Source: Xanthocytophaga flava | GTDB lineage: Bacteria; Bacteroidota; Bacteroidia; Cytophagales; 172606-1 | DNA length: 64,000 nt | NCBI RefSeq assembly: GCF_030068545.1 | Contig: NZ_JASJOR010000033.1 | Coordinates: 42,075-106,074 of the forward strand | Reading direction: 5' to 3' | Shown here: positions 1 to 9,225 of the stretch, one piece after another | Position numbering within the stretch: position 1 is the first letter of the stretch | How the letters are laid out: every line of letters begins with the position of its first letter | Notes under the pieces: model-generated | Database searches by the model: none | Told to the model about the DNA's origin: nothing | The model's input: the letters and a program-made list of their open reading frames with translations, nothing else | Program-made: the position numbers and the translations under genes

Positions 1-1
1 A

Positions 2-1765
2 CTAAAAGCTATATGAATATGCAATAGTAGCAGTAAAGCTATCAGTGGTATTCTTACCGGAAATTTTTCTGTTTTGCCATATCGTATTTGCATTGAGATT
101 GTGCTTTTTATAGAAAGCATAGGCAGCATTCCAGCGGAGATTTAAAACTTTCCCCTGGGTGTCACTTTCATTGATACTCACATTATAGGCTGACGAAATA
201 CCTGTAGTGATCTTTTTTTGATAAACTTTTGCCCGAATACCTAATGTTGGACCTAAAATGACAGAATTTGTACTGTTAATATAATTATAGGTAGCATTAA
301 ATGCAGTTTGAATACTAATTGCCTGTGGTACAAATATCAGATTGTATGCAGTGCTTAGGTTGTAGAATTGAGATAAATTTCCGGGCTTAATAATATCACC
401 TTGCTTATCTGCGGCCTGCTGAAAACTCATATTTACATTCAGATTATGCTTTCTGATGTCAGACTTGCCAAAATTATAATTAGAGTTCAGAGACATATTT
501 TGAGAAAGCTGTGTAAAGTTCAGTGTGTCCAGATTATCATAAGGTGTCTGGCCATTTATATAATCAAACTGTGACTTCAGATTCAAATAGGTTTGAAAGC
601 TGGAATAGGAAAAAGAAGAATTTAGTTTTTCATTAGGTGTATAACTAACATTTGCCGAACTCACAAACCGTTTGGAAGTCTGCTCCTGGTTTTTGTTCAG
701 ATCATCGCGCTGGGCGCCCCAACTTAAGGCAACCGTAATTTTGTCTTTTAGAAAAGGTCTTGCATAATTTAATGTAACATTCTCATAGTCATTATTAAAG
801 TAATAGGCTCCAAGTGTTGCATAATCAGGATCAATACGTTCATATCTGATACCCATCGTGTTTTTAAGTAATTGATAGGTAAGTTCACCCTTCAATGCAG
901 TATAGGATTGAGTAGATGTACGTCTGGAAAATAGGTTGTTAATAAAGGAACTGCCCTCCTGAGGGGAACGAATATCCCTGGTAAGCAGACTAAGTGCATA
1001 TTCTCCTGTCAAACTCAGATTGGGGATTAATTTCAATCCTCCTTCCCAGCTCATTGCTACATTTCCTTTGGGTAGAATATTTAAACTGTCTGGTTTCCAT
1101 TTTAATGAGCTTACATCATCTTTGGCGCTAAAGAAAGTCATTCCTGCATAGTACCCAGCCTGATCATAGCGTATTTTAGCGCTATACCCCATACGTTGGT
1201 AGGCTGCAGGTACAAGTCGGTTGGCTGAGTCATATTCTACAGCTTTCTGGAGCCTCCCTGCCATGGCACTGAATTTCCATTTGCCTTCCGGAGTCAGATC
1301 AATACCAATTCCTCTGAACATATGTCCATTGAATGTATAGGGTGAGAAGTTCATAGAAACATCTCCAATATGCCCTGTTACCCATTTGTATGTTGGATGT
1401 ATACTTAAACGGTTGGGTAAGGTAGGATAGGTAAAGTTATTGCCAAGGTTGGTAATATTAAATGTAAAAGGCAGGTTTACCTGATTGTATATATTTAAAT
1501 TAATATTACCACTCAGAAAATATGTGAAGGGCTGTCTTCCCTGGCCATCATTGCCGGTATACAATACACTACTAGCCGATATTCCTCCTCCTAGTCTAAA
1601 AGGTTTTTGAGAAAATGTGTTTTTTATGTTGTTTAAATCCATTTGCTGGGCATAGCCTGACAGAGGACTCAGCAAAAAAACAATTCCAGTGAACAAAATC
1701 AGTTGGGTAAACACCTTTTCCGGATACAGGGTAATCATTTTATTCTTCGTTTTTATCCAGTTCAT
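2..1765 (-). CDS. Outer-membrane beta-barrel protein, function unknown
   Basis: This 587-aa protein has an N-terminal Sec signal peptide (hydrophobic stretch about residues 20-36, ending GYAQQ). The rest is rich in alternating polar/aromatic strands, and the chain ends in a terminal phenylalanine (YSYSF), the usual C-terminal signature of outer-membrane barrels. It should sit in the outer membrane. No plug domain or TonB box is evident, so it does not look like a SusC-type transporter. The gene starts 26 nt downstream of the PKD lipoprotein stop and is probably cotranscribed with it. The frame is complete: the stop codon lies at positions 2-4. A role as partner of the PKD lipoprotein is inference from adjacency. 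Substrate and function are not recognised. Confidence 0.75.
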   Translation of the reverse strand: MNWIKTKNKMITLYPEKVFTQLILFTGIVFLLSPLSGYAQQMDLNNIKNTFSQKPFRLGGGISASSVLYTGNDGQGRQPFTYFLSGNINLNIYNQVNLPFTFNITNLGNNFTYPTLPNRLSIHPTYKWVTGHIGDVSMNFSPYTFNGHMFRGIGIDLTPEGKWKFSAMAGRLQKAVEYDSANRLVPAAYQRMGYSAKIRYDQAGYYAGMTFFSAKDDVSSLKWKPDSLNILPKGNVAMSWEGGLKLIPNLSLTGEYALSLLTRDIRSPQEGSSFINNLFSRRTSTQSYTALKGELTYQLLKNTMGIRYERIDPDYATLGAYYFNNDYENVTLNYARPFLKDKITVALSWGAQRDDLNKNQEQTSKRFVSSANVSYTPNEKLNSSFSYSSFQTYLNLKSQFDYINGQTPYDNLDTLNFTQLSQNMSLNSNYNFGKSDIRKHNLNVNMSFQQAADKQGDIIKPGNLSQFYNLSTAYNLIFVPQAISIQTAFNATYNYINSTNSVILGPTLGIRAKVYQKKITTGISSAYNVSINESDTQGKVLNLRWNAAYAFYKKHNLNANTIWQNRKISGKNTTDSFTATIAYSYSF

Positions 1766-1791
1766 GGATGCTTACTTATTCGATATTGTTT

Positions 1792-3138
1792 TTAGTTGGA
1801 CTTTTGGACTTTGATATCCGCAAGAATGTATGACTGTGCTCCATTTGCGATAAATGACTTGATTTTGATAGCTCCTTTGCGTCCATCCTGTGTTTCAAAT
1901 AGTACAATATAGGGAGAAGAGGCATTAGTAAAGAACGCTGTCCCACTATCATTGACTTTAATAGCCAATTCCTTCAGAGGAGTATCCGTAGTCATTGTAT
2001 CAAAATCGGATACTGTAAATTTTAGGGGGCTTTTCTCAATTGTATTCACAAAGGCTGTATGAGTGGCTCCCGGAATATCAGGAAAGGTAAAACCAGCGGC
2101 AGAGTCAGGGGACACAAACCTGCAGTAACTATACGAAGAATTTATTCCAAAAAAAGCCAGGTCAATCCACTTTCCATTCTCAGGGGTAATTTCATTTCTG
2201 GTAAAAACTTTCCGAAGCTTTGTTGAATACAAGCAACCAATGGTGTTCTGAGCTGCACTCACACCCAACCTGACATCTTTCATGGTGTACAGATTAGTAT
2301 TAGCTTTTACCTGAATAGTGTGTTGTACAACCTGAGTTTGTTTGTCATTATTTGCTTCCAGAGTTATCGTATATTCTCCTGGTGAATCAAAATGAATGGA
2401 AGTATGTTGGCTGCTACTATTCGCAATAATTCCACCCGTGCTTTTCCAGTTATACTGAAGTCCACTCCGGGTCTGATTTTCAAGGGTTGCAGTAAGTGGA
2501 GCTTCATAGTCTTCATCTTCAAATACTGGAACAATAGTGAATTCCGTTTGTAAACTTTCCTTCAGATTGATTTTTTTTGAGTAGGAAAATGTTTCTCTGC
2601 CGTTAGTAACTCTTAATGTGATAACATGATCACCGGGTTGATCAAAATATACAAGAGGAGGATCTCCAGCATTGGAGGTAGCAGGGATTCCACCTTCGAA
2701 AGTCCACTCATATGTCGAAGCTCCCCGACTCTTATTCCTAATCTTCACATTTGCTGGTGCAAAATCATTCACTTCTATCTGTGTTTCAAAATTTACTACA
2801 ACTGCTGAATCCAATTGCAATACAAGTTCTTTAATCTGATGCTGTGTATCATTCCAGGCCTCAAGCCTGATGGTATACGTTCCTGCATTCGGATAGATAA
2901 TGCGTCCAGGTTGTTTTTCAGTAGAAGTAGCAGGAGATGCACCTTCAAATGTCCATTTATAAAAGTCTGCTCCGACAGTTTTATTTGTCAGAGTAAGTTC
3001 CACCGGGACTGTGTAACTTTTTGCCGTAATGGTATACTCAAAATCTGCATTTACTGGTATTTCCTGTTCATGAAAGCATGAAAACAGACTTATGGGTATC
3101 AGTAAAATATATAACAGAAAGAAAATTTTCTTTATCAT
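1792..3138 (-). CDS. Lipoprotein with three PKD domains
   Basis: This 448-aa protein begins with a short lipoprotein signal peptide and a lipobox (SLFSC, cysteine about residue 21), so it is probably membrane-anchored. Three PKD-like beta-sandwich repeats follow at about residues 30-110, 113-193 and 196-277. Each has the family pattern 'Y.WTFEGG.P..S' and 'PG.Y.ITL.A.N'. The last 170 residues form a unique domain with two cysteines that I do not recognise. PKD modules usually mediate extracellular protein or glycan contacts. It sits directly upstream of the beta-barrel gene (26-nt gap), which suggests a two-gene surface operon. A functional link to the toxin locus further upstream is possible only by position. 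Confidence 0.8.
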   Translation of the reverse strand: MIKKIFFLLYILLIPISLFSCFHEQEIPVNADFEYTITAKSYTVPVELTLTNKTVGADFYKWTFEGASPATSTEKQPGRIIYPNAGTYTIRLEAWNDTQHQIKELVLQLDSAVVVNFETQIEVNDFAPANVKIRNKSRGASTYEWTFEGGIPATSNAGDPPLVYFDQPGDHVITLRVTNGRETFSYSKKINLKESLQTEFTIVPVFEDEDYEAPLTATLENQTRSGLQYNWKSTGGIIANSSSQHTSIHFDSPGEYTITLEANNDKQTQVVQHTIQVKANTNLYTMKDVRLGVSAAQNTIGCLYSTKLRKVFTRNEITPENGKWIDLAFFGINSSYSYCRFVSPDSAAGFTFPDIPGATHTAFVNTIEKSPLKFTVSDFDTMTTDTPLKELAIKVNDSGTAFFTNASSPYIVLFETQDGRKGAIKIKSFIANGAQSYILADIKVQKSN

Positions 3139-3589
3139 GCTGTCTGTTAAAGAAGATAACCTATCTTCAAAAATCTATGCAAGATATTCAAGTAGCATCT
3201 ATAGAATCCTTAAAAACGACTCCTGTTATTACGTAGTAAAGAATTGTGTCAAATTTGATGAAAATAGTTGTTGTTTTTTCTCTTGTTTTTGTATGAAATA
3301 TCAGAGATGATCAATTAGTAAGTAAAAAAAAGCTCGAAAATTATTTTTAATGGGGTTACTATAGTTATTTAATGAGCTTTCTAATGATAGTCAAAAGAAA
3401 TTCAGATAGTAAGAAAAGTACTCCATTGTTACCTAAATAAAGAGATTTCTTTCATCTCCCTTATGCAAAAGATCCAGCAATGTGATTTCAATAAGTATAC
3501 TGTAACTCAAGGCCTGATAGATAAGTATCCTAATTATGTTCAAAGTGGTAATCCATTGTTGAGTGATTGGAAAACTAAATGTGTTATAA
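3139..3589. other. Intergenic stretch, no gene seen
   Basis: This is about 450 AT-rich bases between the solitary immunity gene and the PKD lipoprotein. Short open frames here have no recognisable protein features. It must contain the promoter of the lipoprotein/barrel pair, but I could not place a convincing -7/-33 pair. Confidence 0.4.
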
Positions 3590-4333
3590 TCAAAACAGCA
3601 ATGTGTTCCTAAAGTCAAATTTTACATGTTGTTCAAAGTCAAAGAATTCTAGTCTATTCTGATAAATCACTACTGTATTCCATCCAGGTGCAAAGTGCTG
3701 TTTTAATTCACCTTCATTGGCTAGTTGATAAATATCCTCAAATCGTTTAATCAGGTAAGGGGCTTCTTCATATGTTAGATTCTGCACAAGAAGCGAAAAC
3801 TGTTTTATTCCGTGTTTTGTCGTTACTTCGATTTGTAAAGGAAGAATATGACCATTTACAAATGGCATGATGATCACCGCTTTCTCCCATTCCTGTCCAG
3901 GAAGTAAGGCGTCTGTTATTTTAATATCTGATTCAGAATAAAGAAAAGAAAAAGCAGCCCGCAGATCTTTCATCCGAAAGTCAATATGGGCCTGCTGATC
4001 CCAGATAAACTCACTCTCATAACGTCCATCTGGGTAAATGGTGATGGTTCCCTTGTTCCACCTGGTATTTGGATTAGATTTGGATGATTCACGATTATTT
4101 GCAAGAATTTTTGCAATGGTTTGGTCATTATCAAATCCTCTGCCTGAACTGCCTTCTTTGGTATTAAGTGGTTGAGGATCAGGGGTTTCTTTCAGGTAGT
4201 AGAACAGGCCAATACCTCCTGCTACATTTATAATATAGCTTGCTTTTACCCACTGCTTATTCGAAATCGGATATTTTTGATAGGAACTTATTGCACTTGC
4301 AATCAATAGATCCATATCATTTTTTGATATCAT
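3590..4333 (-). CDS. Solitary immunity-like protein of the toxin array
   Basis: This 247-aa protein has two parts. The first ~105 residues are unique. The last ~135 residues, beginning 'GTITIYPDGRYESEFIWDQ', are closely similar to the C-terminal halves of the immunity proteins at 7158-7853 and 11836-12579. By that similarity it belongs to the same immunity family, although no toxin frame precedes it. Upstream lies only a relic of the big toxin's linker region. It looks like an orphan left after loss or exchange of its toxin. No signal peptide is visible, so it should be cytoplasmic, as expected for an antidote to an intracellular nuclease. The assignment as immunity is inference from family and context; I do not recognise the fold. 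Confidence 0.7.
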   Translation of the reverse strand: MISKNDMDLLIASAISSYQKYPISNKQWVKASYIINVAGGIGLFYYLKETPDPQPLNTKEGSSGRGFDNDQTIAKILANNRESSKSNPNTRWNKGTITIYPDGRYESEFIWDQQAHIDFRMKDLRAAFSFLYSESDIKITDALLPGQEWEKAVIIMPFVNGHILPLQIEVTTKHGIKQFSLLVQNLTYEEAPYLIKRFEDIYQLANEGELKQHFAPGWNTVVIYQNRLEFFDFEQHVKFDFRNTLLF

Positions 4334-4348
4334 AGAGTTAGTTATATA

Positions 4349-4510
4349 GATAGCCTGTGAGTTGTCCAGGTAATGACTCGGCCATTGCTTTTACATCTTC
4401 CCACCTTATTTGTTTTACCTTGTTCCATGTGTTGGATATGACATCTTTGTCAGTGGCTATATCAAGGCCAAACTGAATGAATTGCAGCTTTTCGGTTACC
4501 TCATCGACTT
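4349..4510 (-). pseudogene. Relic of the 1813-aa toxin protein's linker region
   Basis: The DNA here closely matches positions about 13957-14120. It encodes a piece of the big protein corresponding to 'LQFIQFGLDIATDKDVISN' through 'AMAESLPGQLTGY'. Nothing of the zincin, pretoxin or toxin parts remains, and the frame runs into the start region of the solitary immunity gene. It is best explained as a leftover of a former full-length toxin gene or of a recombination event. The rest of the gap to 4621 holds nothing recognisable. Confidence 0.8.
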
Positions 4511-4621
4511 AAATATAGAGGTACGGAGTTTATCTTGGATCACAGCAAAAGCACTATTACAAATAAATAGCATAATCTGTTGGCTACGCTAGTAGGAAAA
4601 GAGGAAGTAAGGAAAGAAATA

Positions 4622-5680
4622 TTACTCTCGTTCAAAGCTGTATAAGGTGCTTTTATTATCCTGTACATAAATCTGATCTTGGTTAGCTTTTATATTTACC
4701 AAGTTCAGTCCTTTTCCTTTTTCGAATAATACCTGTGACCATATAATTTTCTGACTAACGGTATCAAACACTCCAACTTGTCTGAGCGGATTCATCGGAT
4801 AGTCATTTTGATTGCCGATAAAATAGATTAGTCCATTCTGATACACACTGCTTAGCCGAAACCACTGGCTGGAATCAATACCAGTACCTTGCCGAAATGT
4901 CTGATGCAATATACTGTTTCTATTGTTTAAGTCGATTTCAATAAAATAACAGCTTTCCAGAAAGTATATTTTCCTTTTTTCTGAATCCAGATGAGGTTGA
5001 AACAGCTGAACCTGATTGGAGTCTAAAAAGTCATTAAAGGGATAAAAATGCCAGTTTATTGCTCCCGTTTCTATATCAATTTCCAGTAGTTGGTTACCAT
5101 GGCACCAACAATACAACTTAGCATCGAAAATATCTAAGAATTGACTTGTTTGTCCACTGTAATTCTGATTGGCAAAATTATACTTACATTTTTTACCTAT
5201 GTCTATTTGCCAGAGTATTTTTCCTGTGTTTAAATCAAAAGAGATTAATACATTGTTTTTAGAATAGCCAAAACAAATCTCATTATACATATAACCTACT
5301 CCTATAGGACCTGTTTTAAACTTTCGAATCAACTCTTGTTTTTCAATATCAAATAGGCCTATATTCCATACCCAACTACCTTCATCATTATCAAAATACA
5401 TATCATACGAACATATAGCTCTATTTTCGAATAAGCTTTTTATGGCTATTGGATATATTGGTTTGATGACTCGTTTATTAAAAACATCAAATAGCAGCTG
5501 TTCTCCACTTAAATTATTAAATTGAATAAAGGGCTTTTTATATTCAATAAGTTGAGGTTCCACATCCTCTAGTATTTTTTCACCATCCTGATATAAGGTA
5601 TTTTCTTTACAAATGAATAATGATTTATCAAACAGATAAAAAGAGGATATTGGAGTTATAGTTTTTTCAAGCTTATACAT
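4622..5680 (-). CDS. Beta-propeller (PQQ/WD-like) candidate immunity protein
   Basis: This 352-aa protein is built from repeated short beta strands with 'G.I.W...' and 'YCWCHGNQLLEID..TG.INW.F' units typical of PQQ-like propellers. It has no signal peptide, so it is probably cytoplasmic. Its ATG directly abuts the TAA of the upstream toxin-like frame (TAAATG), which is classic toxin/immunity coupling. It resembles the protein at 9226-10296 in length, propeller pattern and C-terminal tail (both end FERE), and that gene also follows a homologous toxin. I infer that it neutralises the 5681-6889 toxin. A beta-propeller as immunity protein is not among the small immunity families I know well, so the role rests on arrangement, seen twice in this locus. 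Confidence 0.7.
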   Translation of the reverse strand: MYKLEKTITPISSFYLFDKSLFICKENTLYQDGEKILEDVEPQLIEYKKPFIQFNNLSGEQLLFDVFNKRVIKPIYPIAIKSLFENRAICSYDMYFDNDEGSWVWNIGLFDIEKQELIRKFKTGPIGVGYMYNEICFGYSKNNVLISFDLNTGKILWQIDIGKKCKYNFANQNYSGQTSQFLDIFDAKLYCWCHGNQLLEIDIETGAINWHFYPFNDFLDSNQVQLFQPHLDSEKRKIYFLESCYFIEIDLNNRNSILHQTFRQGTGIDSSQWFRLSSVYQNGLIYFIGNQNDYPMNPLRQVGVFDTVSQKIIWSQVLFEKGKGLNLVNIKANQDQIYVQDNKSTLYSFERE

Positions 5681-6889
5681 TTACTTTACATTAATAAAAT
5701 TAAACAGTCGGTTATCTAATTTATCTACCCATGAAGTAAATTCTCTCTGTGCTATATTTTTAGTAAATCCAGGCGGACGAGATGTTAATGGCCACAAATT
5801 ATTTTGAAGTTCCTGATTATTCCATATGAGATTAAACATCGCATAGTTATTTTTCTTATAGATCTCTTTAAACTTTTCCTTGACTTTTGTCTGAGTTATC
5901 TCATTACGTTGCTTGAAATAATAGCGAATCTGATCAAAGCTATTAACATTTTTCAGATACTGTTCAAACTGAGAAATAAAACTGGAAGAAGACGTTAAAC
6001 TGGCAACTGTACTATAGTTTTTGGTCTCTACAAATAAATTGTCAAATTTGATATCTGTTCTGAGGTTGGATTCTTCTGCATCATCTGTATTTTCATCTAA
6101 TCGCTCTTCAAATCCGATAACCGTTAAGCCTGCCAAAGGCTGGCCACTTTGTAATAAAGACATTCCATATAATCCTCCTTTTATTTTACTGCTGCTCTGC
6201 AGGGTCTCATGCAAATAAGCCCCTACATTACTCGTCTGTGCATGTGTGTCAACAAACCATCCCAGATTATCCAGTTCTTCTTTCAAGGTAGCTACTCCAC
6301 CCCCTGTTTCTATTGCTCTGGAATGCTTCCACAAAAACTGGGTTACCACTTCATCTGCATTCAAGTAACGCTTGGCAGAAGATTCCTGATTGCCTGTCTT
6401 AATAGGCAGCATTCGGGCCAGGAAAGTTACATCATTAAAAGGCGCTTTCTGATGAAGAGTTGAAATTTTCTCAAGCAGAATAATATCTCTTTTTCGATCT
6501 GGCTTATTTGTTAAGACTTTCGCCTCATCTATTAATTCCCAAGAGTTAACATTGTTCGCAGTTAGCTTTTCTAAGTTTTCAGCCAATAAGCTACAGTTTC
6601 CTTCACAACTGGAAAGATCCTCCTTATTTAATACATCGAGGGCAAACAGATTGATCTGAATGCTTGTCAGATCCTTATACATTTCATCGGCAATGGCAAT
6701 GAGTTGTTGATCTGTCTGTTTCTTTTGGGCACACATGGCTTTGATCGCAGCTTTAACAGTTGGATTGTTTCCAGCTTTATTTAACACCTGCATGAATTTT
6801 TCACATACGATTATATCCCTTTTCTCACCAAGCTCACACTTATCCTGCTTCTCTTTGGTAGGCTCATCTGTAGGCAAAGGGAACGGCAC
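5681..6889 (-). CDS. Orphan toxin cassette, PD-(D/E)XK-like nuclease
   Basis: The listed start is a GTG inside the frame, which is open upstream to at least 7048, where it begins 'EGGKLPDSKPKPGS' as in the big toxin (residue about 1407). There is no ATG, promoter or signal peptide, so this looks like a silent replacement tip. In order it has a Pro/Lys/Asp-rich linker, a conserved pretoxin segment (KCELGEKRD..C, then NNVNSWEL), and a C-terminal domain with 'DIKFDNLFVETKNY'. The D...E-x-K arrangement fits a restriction-endonuclease-like active site. It ends FINVK, like the paralog at 10293-11642. The propeller gene follows with no gap. The nuclease class is inferred from the motif only. Confidence 0.65.
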   Translation of the reverse strand: MPFPLPTDEPTKEKQDKCELGEKRDIIVCEKFMQVLNKAGNNPTVKAAIKAMCAQKKQTDQQLIAIADEMYKDLTSIQINLFALDVLNKEDLSSCEGNCSLLAENLEKLTANNVNSWELIDEAKVLTNKPDRKRDIILLEKISTLHQKAPFNDVTFLARMLPIKTGNQESSAKRYLNADEVVTQFLWKHSRAIETGGGVATLKEELDNLGWFVDTHAQTSNVGAYLHETLQSSSKIKGGLYGMSLLQSGQPLAGLTVIGFEERLDENTDDAEESNLRTDIKFDNLFVETKNYSTVASLTSSSSFISQFEQYLKNVNSFDQIRYYFKQRNEITQTKVKEKFKEIYKKNNYAMFNLIWNNQELQNNLWPLTSRPPGFTKNIAQREFTSWVDKLDNRLFNFINVK

Positions 6890-7608
6890 AGGAATAGGAT
6901 ATTGGCCAGGATCTTTGTCTGAATCTGTTTTTGGTGTTTGCTTGGGTTTTACCTGTGCATCCAGGTCTGGGGTAGTAGAACCATCTACCGTTGGGGCATC
7001 CTCCAGTGATCCAGGCTTGGGTTTGGAATCGGGTAGTTTTCCTCCTTCTGTGATAGTATAAAATAAAAAAGATCTCCTGGAAGTATTGTGAACTTACTTG
7101 TAGGAGACCTTCTAAATTACTATGGTTTTATCTCTGATTAAGCGTTAGGCTTGTCTCTCAACTCAAATCTCTCAACTCAAAATGTACATGCTCTTCGAAG
7201 TTGAATCTGTCTTGCCGATCCTGATATATTATTACCGTATTCCATCCAGGTGCAAAGTGCTGTTTTAATTCACCTTCATTGGCTAGCTGATAAATATCCT
7301 CAAAACTTTTGATCAGGTAAGGGGCTTCCTGGTATGACAAATTCTGTACTGGGACTGAAAACTGTTTTATTCCTTGTTCGGTTGTTACTTCGATTTGTAA
7401 AGGAAGAATATGACCATTTACAAACAGTATGGTGATCACAGCTTTTTCCCATTCTTGCTCTGGAATCATGAGATCCGTGATCTTGATATCCGATTCAGAA
7501 TAAATGAACGAGAAAGCAGTAGCCATATCCAGTAGTAGAAAGTCGATGTGTGCCTGCTGATCCCAGATAAACTCACTCTCATAACGGCCATCTGGGTAAA
7601 TGGTGATG
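6836..7608 (-). repeat. ~770-bp direct repeat (copy of 11514-12286)
   Basis: The block holds the constant 3' half of an immunity gene, its terminator and the first linker codons of the next toxin cassette. It matches 11514-12286 with equal length and only scattered substitutions. The ends coincide with the switch to unrelated immunity N-terminal and toxin sequence. Confidence 0.85.
7070..7110 (-). terminator. Hairpin terminator after immunity gene
   Basis: Reading leftward, a stem of AGGTCTCCT and AGGAGATCT (one G-T pair, 23-nt loop) is followed by TTTTTTATTTTAT. It lies about 50 nt after the stop of the 7158-7853 immunity gene and just before the next cassette frame opens. An identical copy lies at 11748-11788. 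It would isolate the downstream orphan toxin frame from transcription. Confidence 0.65.
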
Positions 7609-7853
7609 ATTCCTTTGTTGTTTTGTTGCTTTTTCTCAAATAATAACTTTAAAAGAAGATTAATCTCCTCACCAATAGGAGCATTCTCATTTAGAGTTAT
7701 TTGTTTATTGTTATGGTAATAAAATGTTTGAAAACTAAATGAGGTTATTTCTGAAAACTCATATTTTGATATAATAACTTTAGCAATATCAAATTCGTTG
7801 TAGTGCTTAATAACTTTACTTACGATATTAGTTTCTACCTGTTGAATGGTCAT
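7158..7853 (-). CDS. Immunity protein paired with orphan NS_2-type toxin
   Basis: This 231-aa protein has a variable first ~100 residues (MTIQQVETNIVSK...) and a constant ~130-residue C-terminal domain starting 'IITIYPDGRYESEFIWDQ'. The constant domain is nearly identical to that of the immunity gene at 11836-12579 and similar to that at 3590-4333. It starts about 11 nt after the stop of the orphan endonuclease frame at 7865. There is no signal peptide, consistent with cytoplasmic protection. The variable N-terminal half presumably sets specificity for the differing toxin tail, because the two vary together between the two copies. The family is not recognised, and the immunity role is inferred from position. 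Confidence 0.7.
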   Translation of the reverse strand: MTIQQVETNIVSKVIKHYNEFDIAKVIISKYEFSEITSFSFQTFYYHNNKQITLNENAPIGEEINLLLKLLFEKKQQNNKGIITIYPDGRYESEFIWDQQAHIDFLLLDMATAFSFIYSESDIKITDLMIPEQEWEKAVITILFVNGHILPLQIEVTTEQGIKQFSVPVQNLSYQEAPYLIKSFEDIYQLANEGELKQHFAPGWNTVIIYQDRQDRFNFEEHVHFELRDLS

Positions 7854-7864
7854 TTTATTCGTAT

Positions 7865-8887
7865 TTAAGGATTAGGAATCTGTCTATTTTCTGGTTGATT
7901 GTTCCCATACTGAAATCTCACATCAAATCGAAAAGGCCTTTTAGAAGTACCATTGAACTGAGGTCTTATTTGTACTTGTACTGATTGTGCTCCTACAGGA
8001 GGATTGTTATTAGGTCTACCTGTAAGCACTTGATCCCATTCATCTTCCATTCGTTTCCAAGCACCATTTCTGTTCGTTGGTCCATCTTGAGCATGATAGT
8101 TAATCAGTTCGACAGGTCCATTAAAGCGTGCTCCGACCATATGACCACCGTTGTCTCCAGTTTTTCCATCTCTATGAGATGAGCTATTGCCCAACCCTTG
8201 TAACCTCTCATCTCTTGGATAATTAGATTTAGGAGGGGGTAATCTTTGCAGGTTAGCTTCGATCATACTCACTCTTCCATACTGGTCAATGGTATAGATT
8301 ACATAGTTACTGACAAGATAGGTAGCTCCATGAAGCAGTTCGATTATATTCAGAATCTGATTGCGTTGACCGCTAGCCGTTGTTATTCCTGTACCCCCAA
8401 CAGCTTCAATTCGCTTATTATCCAGTAAGGTAGCCCATAACTTCCCACCAGCATCTGTTACACTTACATTCGTTGTCCCATTCACAGTGATTGTATACTG
8501 AGGCACTTCCTTAATAGTACGCAAATATTCATAATTTTTTCTGAAATCCGATCCATATAATTTCTTCCAGGCTCTGACAATATCTGCATTCAATCTGGAA
8601 ACATTTTTGCTCAGTGCTTCACTATCATCTGCAAAGTAACCATTCACATCCTGTAAGAATACTTTTACTTCTGGGTTGCTATAGGAAAGAAGCAGCCCTG
8701 CCATTTCCCGTAAGACCTCATCGGACAGGGTAATAGTAGCACAAAGTTTATTGACAGCTTCTTCTGCTTTGCCTGGGAGCATCTGTGCCTGTACAGCCTT
8801 GTCTCTAACCTGCTCATAGAGCTGGCAAATATCCTCGGATCGGGTAGTACATAGCTGACAGTTACTATTGCGAGGCTGAAGACCCAC
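7865..8887 (-). CDS. Orphan toxin cassette, DNA/RNA non-specific endonuclease
   Basis: The listed start is an internal GTG. The frame is open upstream to beyond 9079 and copies the big toxin from its 'DDLAGDQLGKKFREGGKLPDS' region through the Pro/Thr/Asn-rich linker. There is no ATG, signal peptide or delivery domain. From the GTG it has the CxxC pretoxin segment (NCQLCTTR) and then an NS_2-type nuclease with 'GGHMVGARFNGP', putative catalytic His at about residue 249, and 'NYHAQDGPTNRNGAWKRME'. It is nearly identical to the tip of the 1813-aa protein except for the last ~45 residues, which differ completely. It is probably a silent donor cassette or a remnant of a displaced tip. Confidence 0.75.
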   Translation of the reverse strand: MGLQPRNSNCQLCTTRSEDICQLYEQVRDKAVQAQMLPGKAEEAVNKLCATITLSDEVLREMAGLLLSYSNPEVKVFLQDVNGYFADDSEALSKNVSRLNADIVRAWKKLYGSDFRKNYEYLRTIKEVPQYTITVNGTTNVSVTDAGGKLWATLLDNKRIEAVGGTGITTASGQRNQILNIIELLHGATYLVSNYVIYTIDQYGRVSMIEANLQRLPPPKSNYPRDERLQGLGNSSSHRDGKTGDNGGHMVGARFNGPVELINYHAQDGPTNRNGAWKRMEDEWDQVLTGRPNNNPPVGAQSVQVQIRPQFNGTSKRPFRFDVRFQYGNNQPENRQIPNP

Positions 8888-9135
8888 AATGGGAAGAACA
8901 GGTGTAGGATTGGGATTCGGGTTTGGCGTTGGATTGGGTGTAGTAGCCGGAGTGTTGGCAGGTGGATTTTGGGTAGTCGTATTCGTGCCTTGTCCACTAC
9001 CTGTAGGATTACTGCCTCCCGGTGTGTGATTGGGGTCTGATCCAGGCTTGGGTTTAGAATCGGGTAGTTTTCCTCCTTCTCTAAACTTTTTGCCTAACTG
9101 ATCTCCTGTCAGATCACCTGCCAGATCATCGGCTT
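8026..9135 (-). repeat. Long direct repeat of toxin tip (copy of 12745-13850)
   Basis: About 1.1 kb here is nearly identical to 12745-13850, including the linker, pretoxin segment and endonuclease core. There is a 6-nt difference (SVSYSN versus SYSN). Similarity stops abruptly at the start of the toxin tail (8026) and just upstream of 'GKKFREGG' (about 9135). It is an obvious substrate for homologous exchange with the expressed gene. Confidence 0.85.
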
Positions 9136-9177
9136 GTTTAAAGTTAAAGACCAGCAGCAGCCACAGAGAACTACAAC

Positions 9178-9208
9178 TAAAAGGGTAACATTTTTTGTTA
9201 CCCTTTTA
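9178..9208 (-). terminator. Perfect-stem hairpin terminator after propeller gene
   Basis: Inverted arms of 13 nt (TAAAAGGGTAACA and TGTTACCCTTTTA) are separated by 5 nt, with the T-run built into the stem. It lies about 18 nt after the stop of the 9226-10296 propeller gene. It closes that cassette and precedes the next orphan toxin frame. Confidence 0.8.
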
Positions 9209-9225
9209 AGGAAAGAAAAGAAATA

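Noticed and set aside
3433..3618. 61-codon minus-strand frame overlapping the solitary immunity gene start
   Set aside because: No protein-like features; it overlaps the end of a real gene and has no recognisable context.
4349..4510. Plus-strand 60-codon frame over this region as a gene
   Set aside because: It is the reverse strand of the carrier relic.
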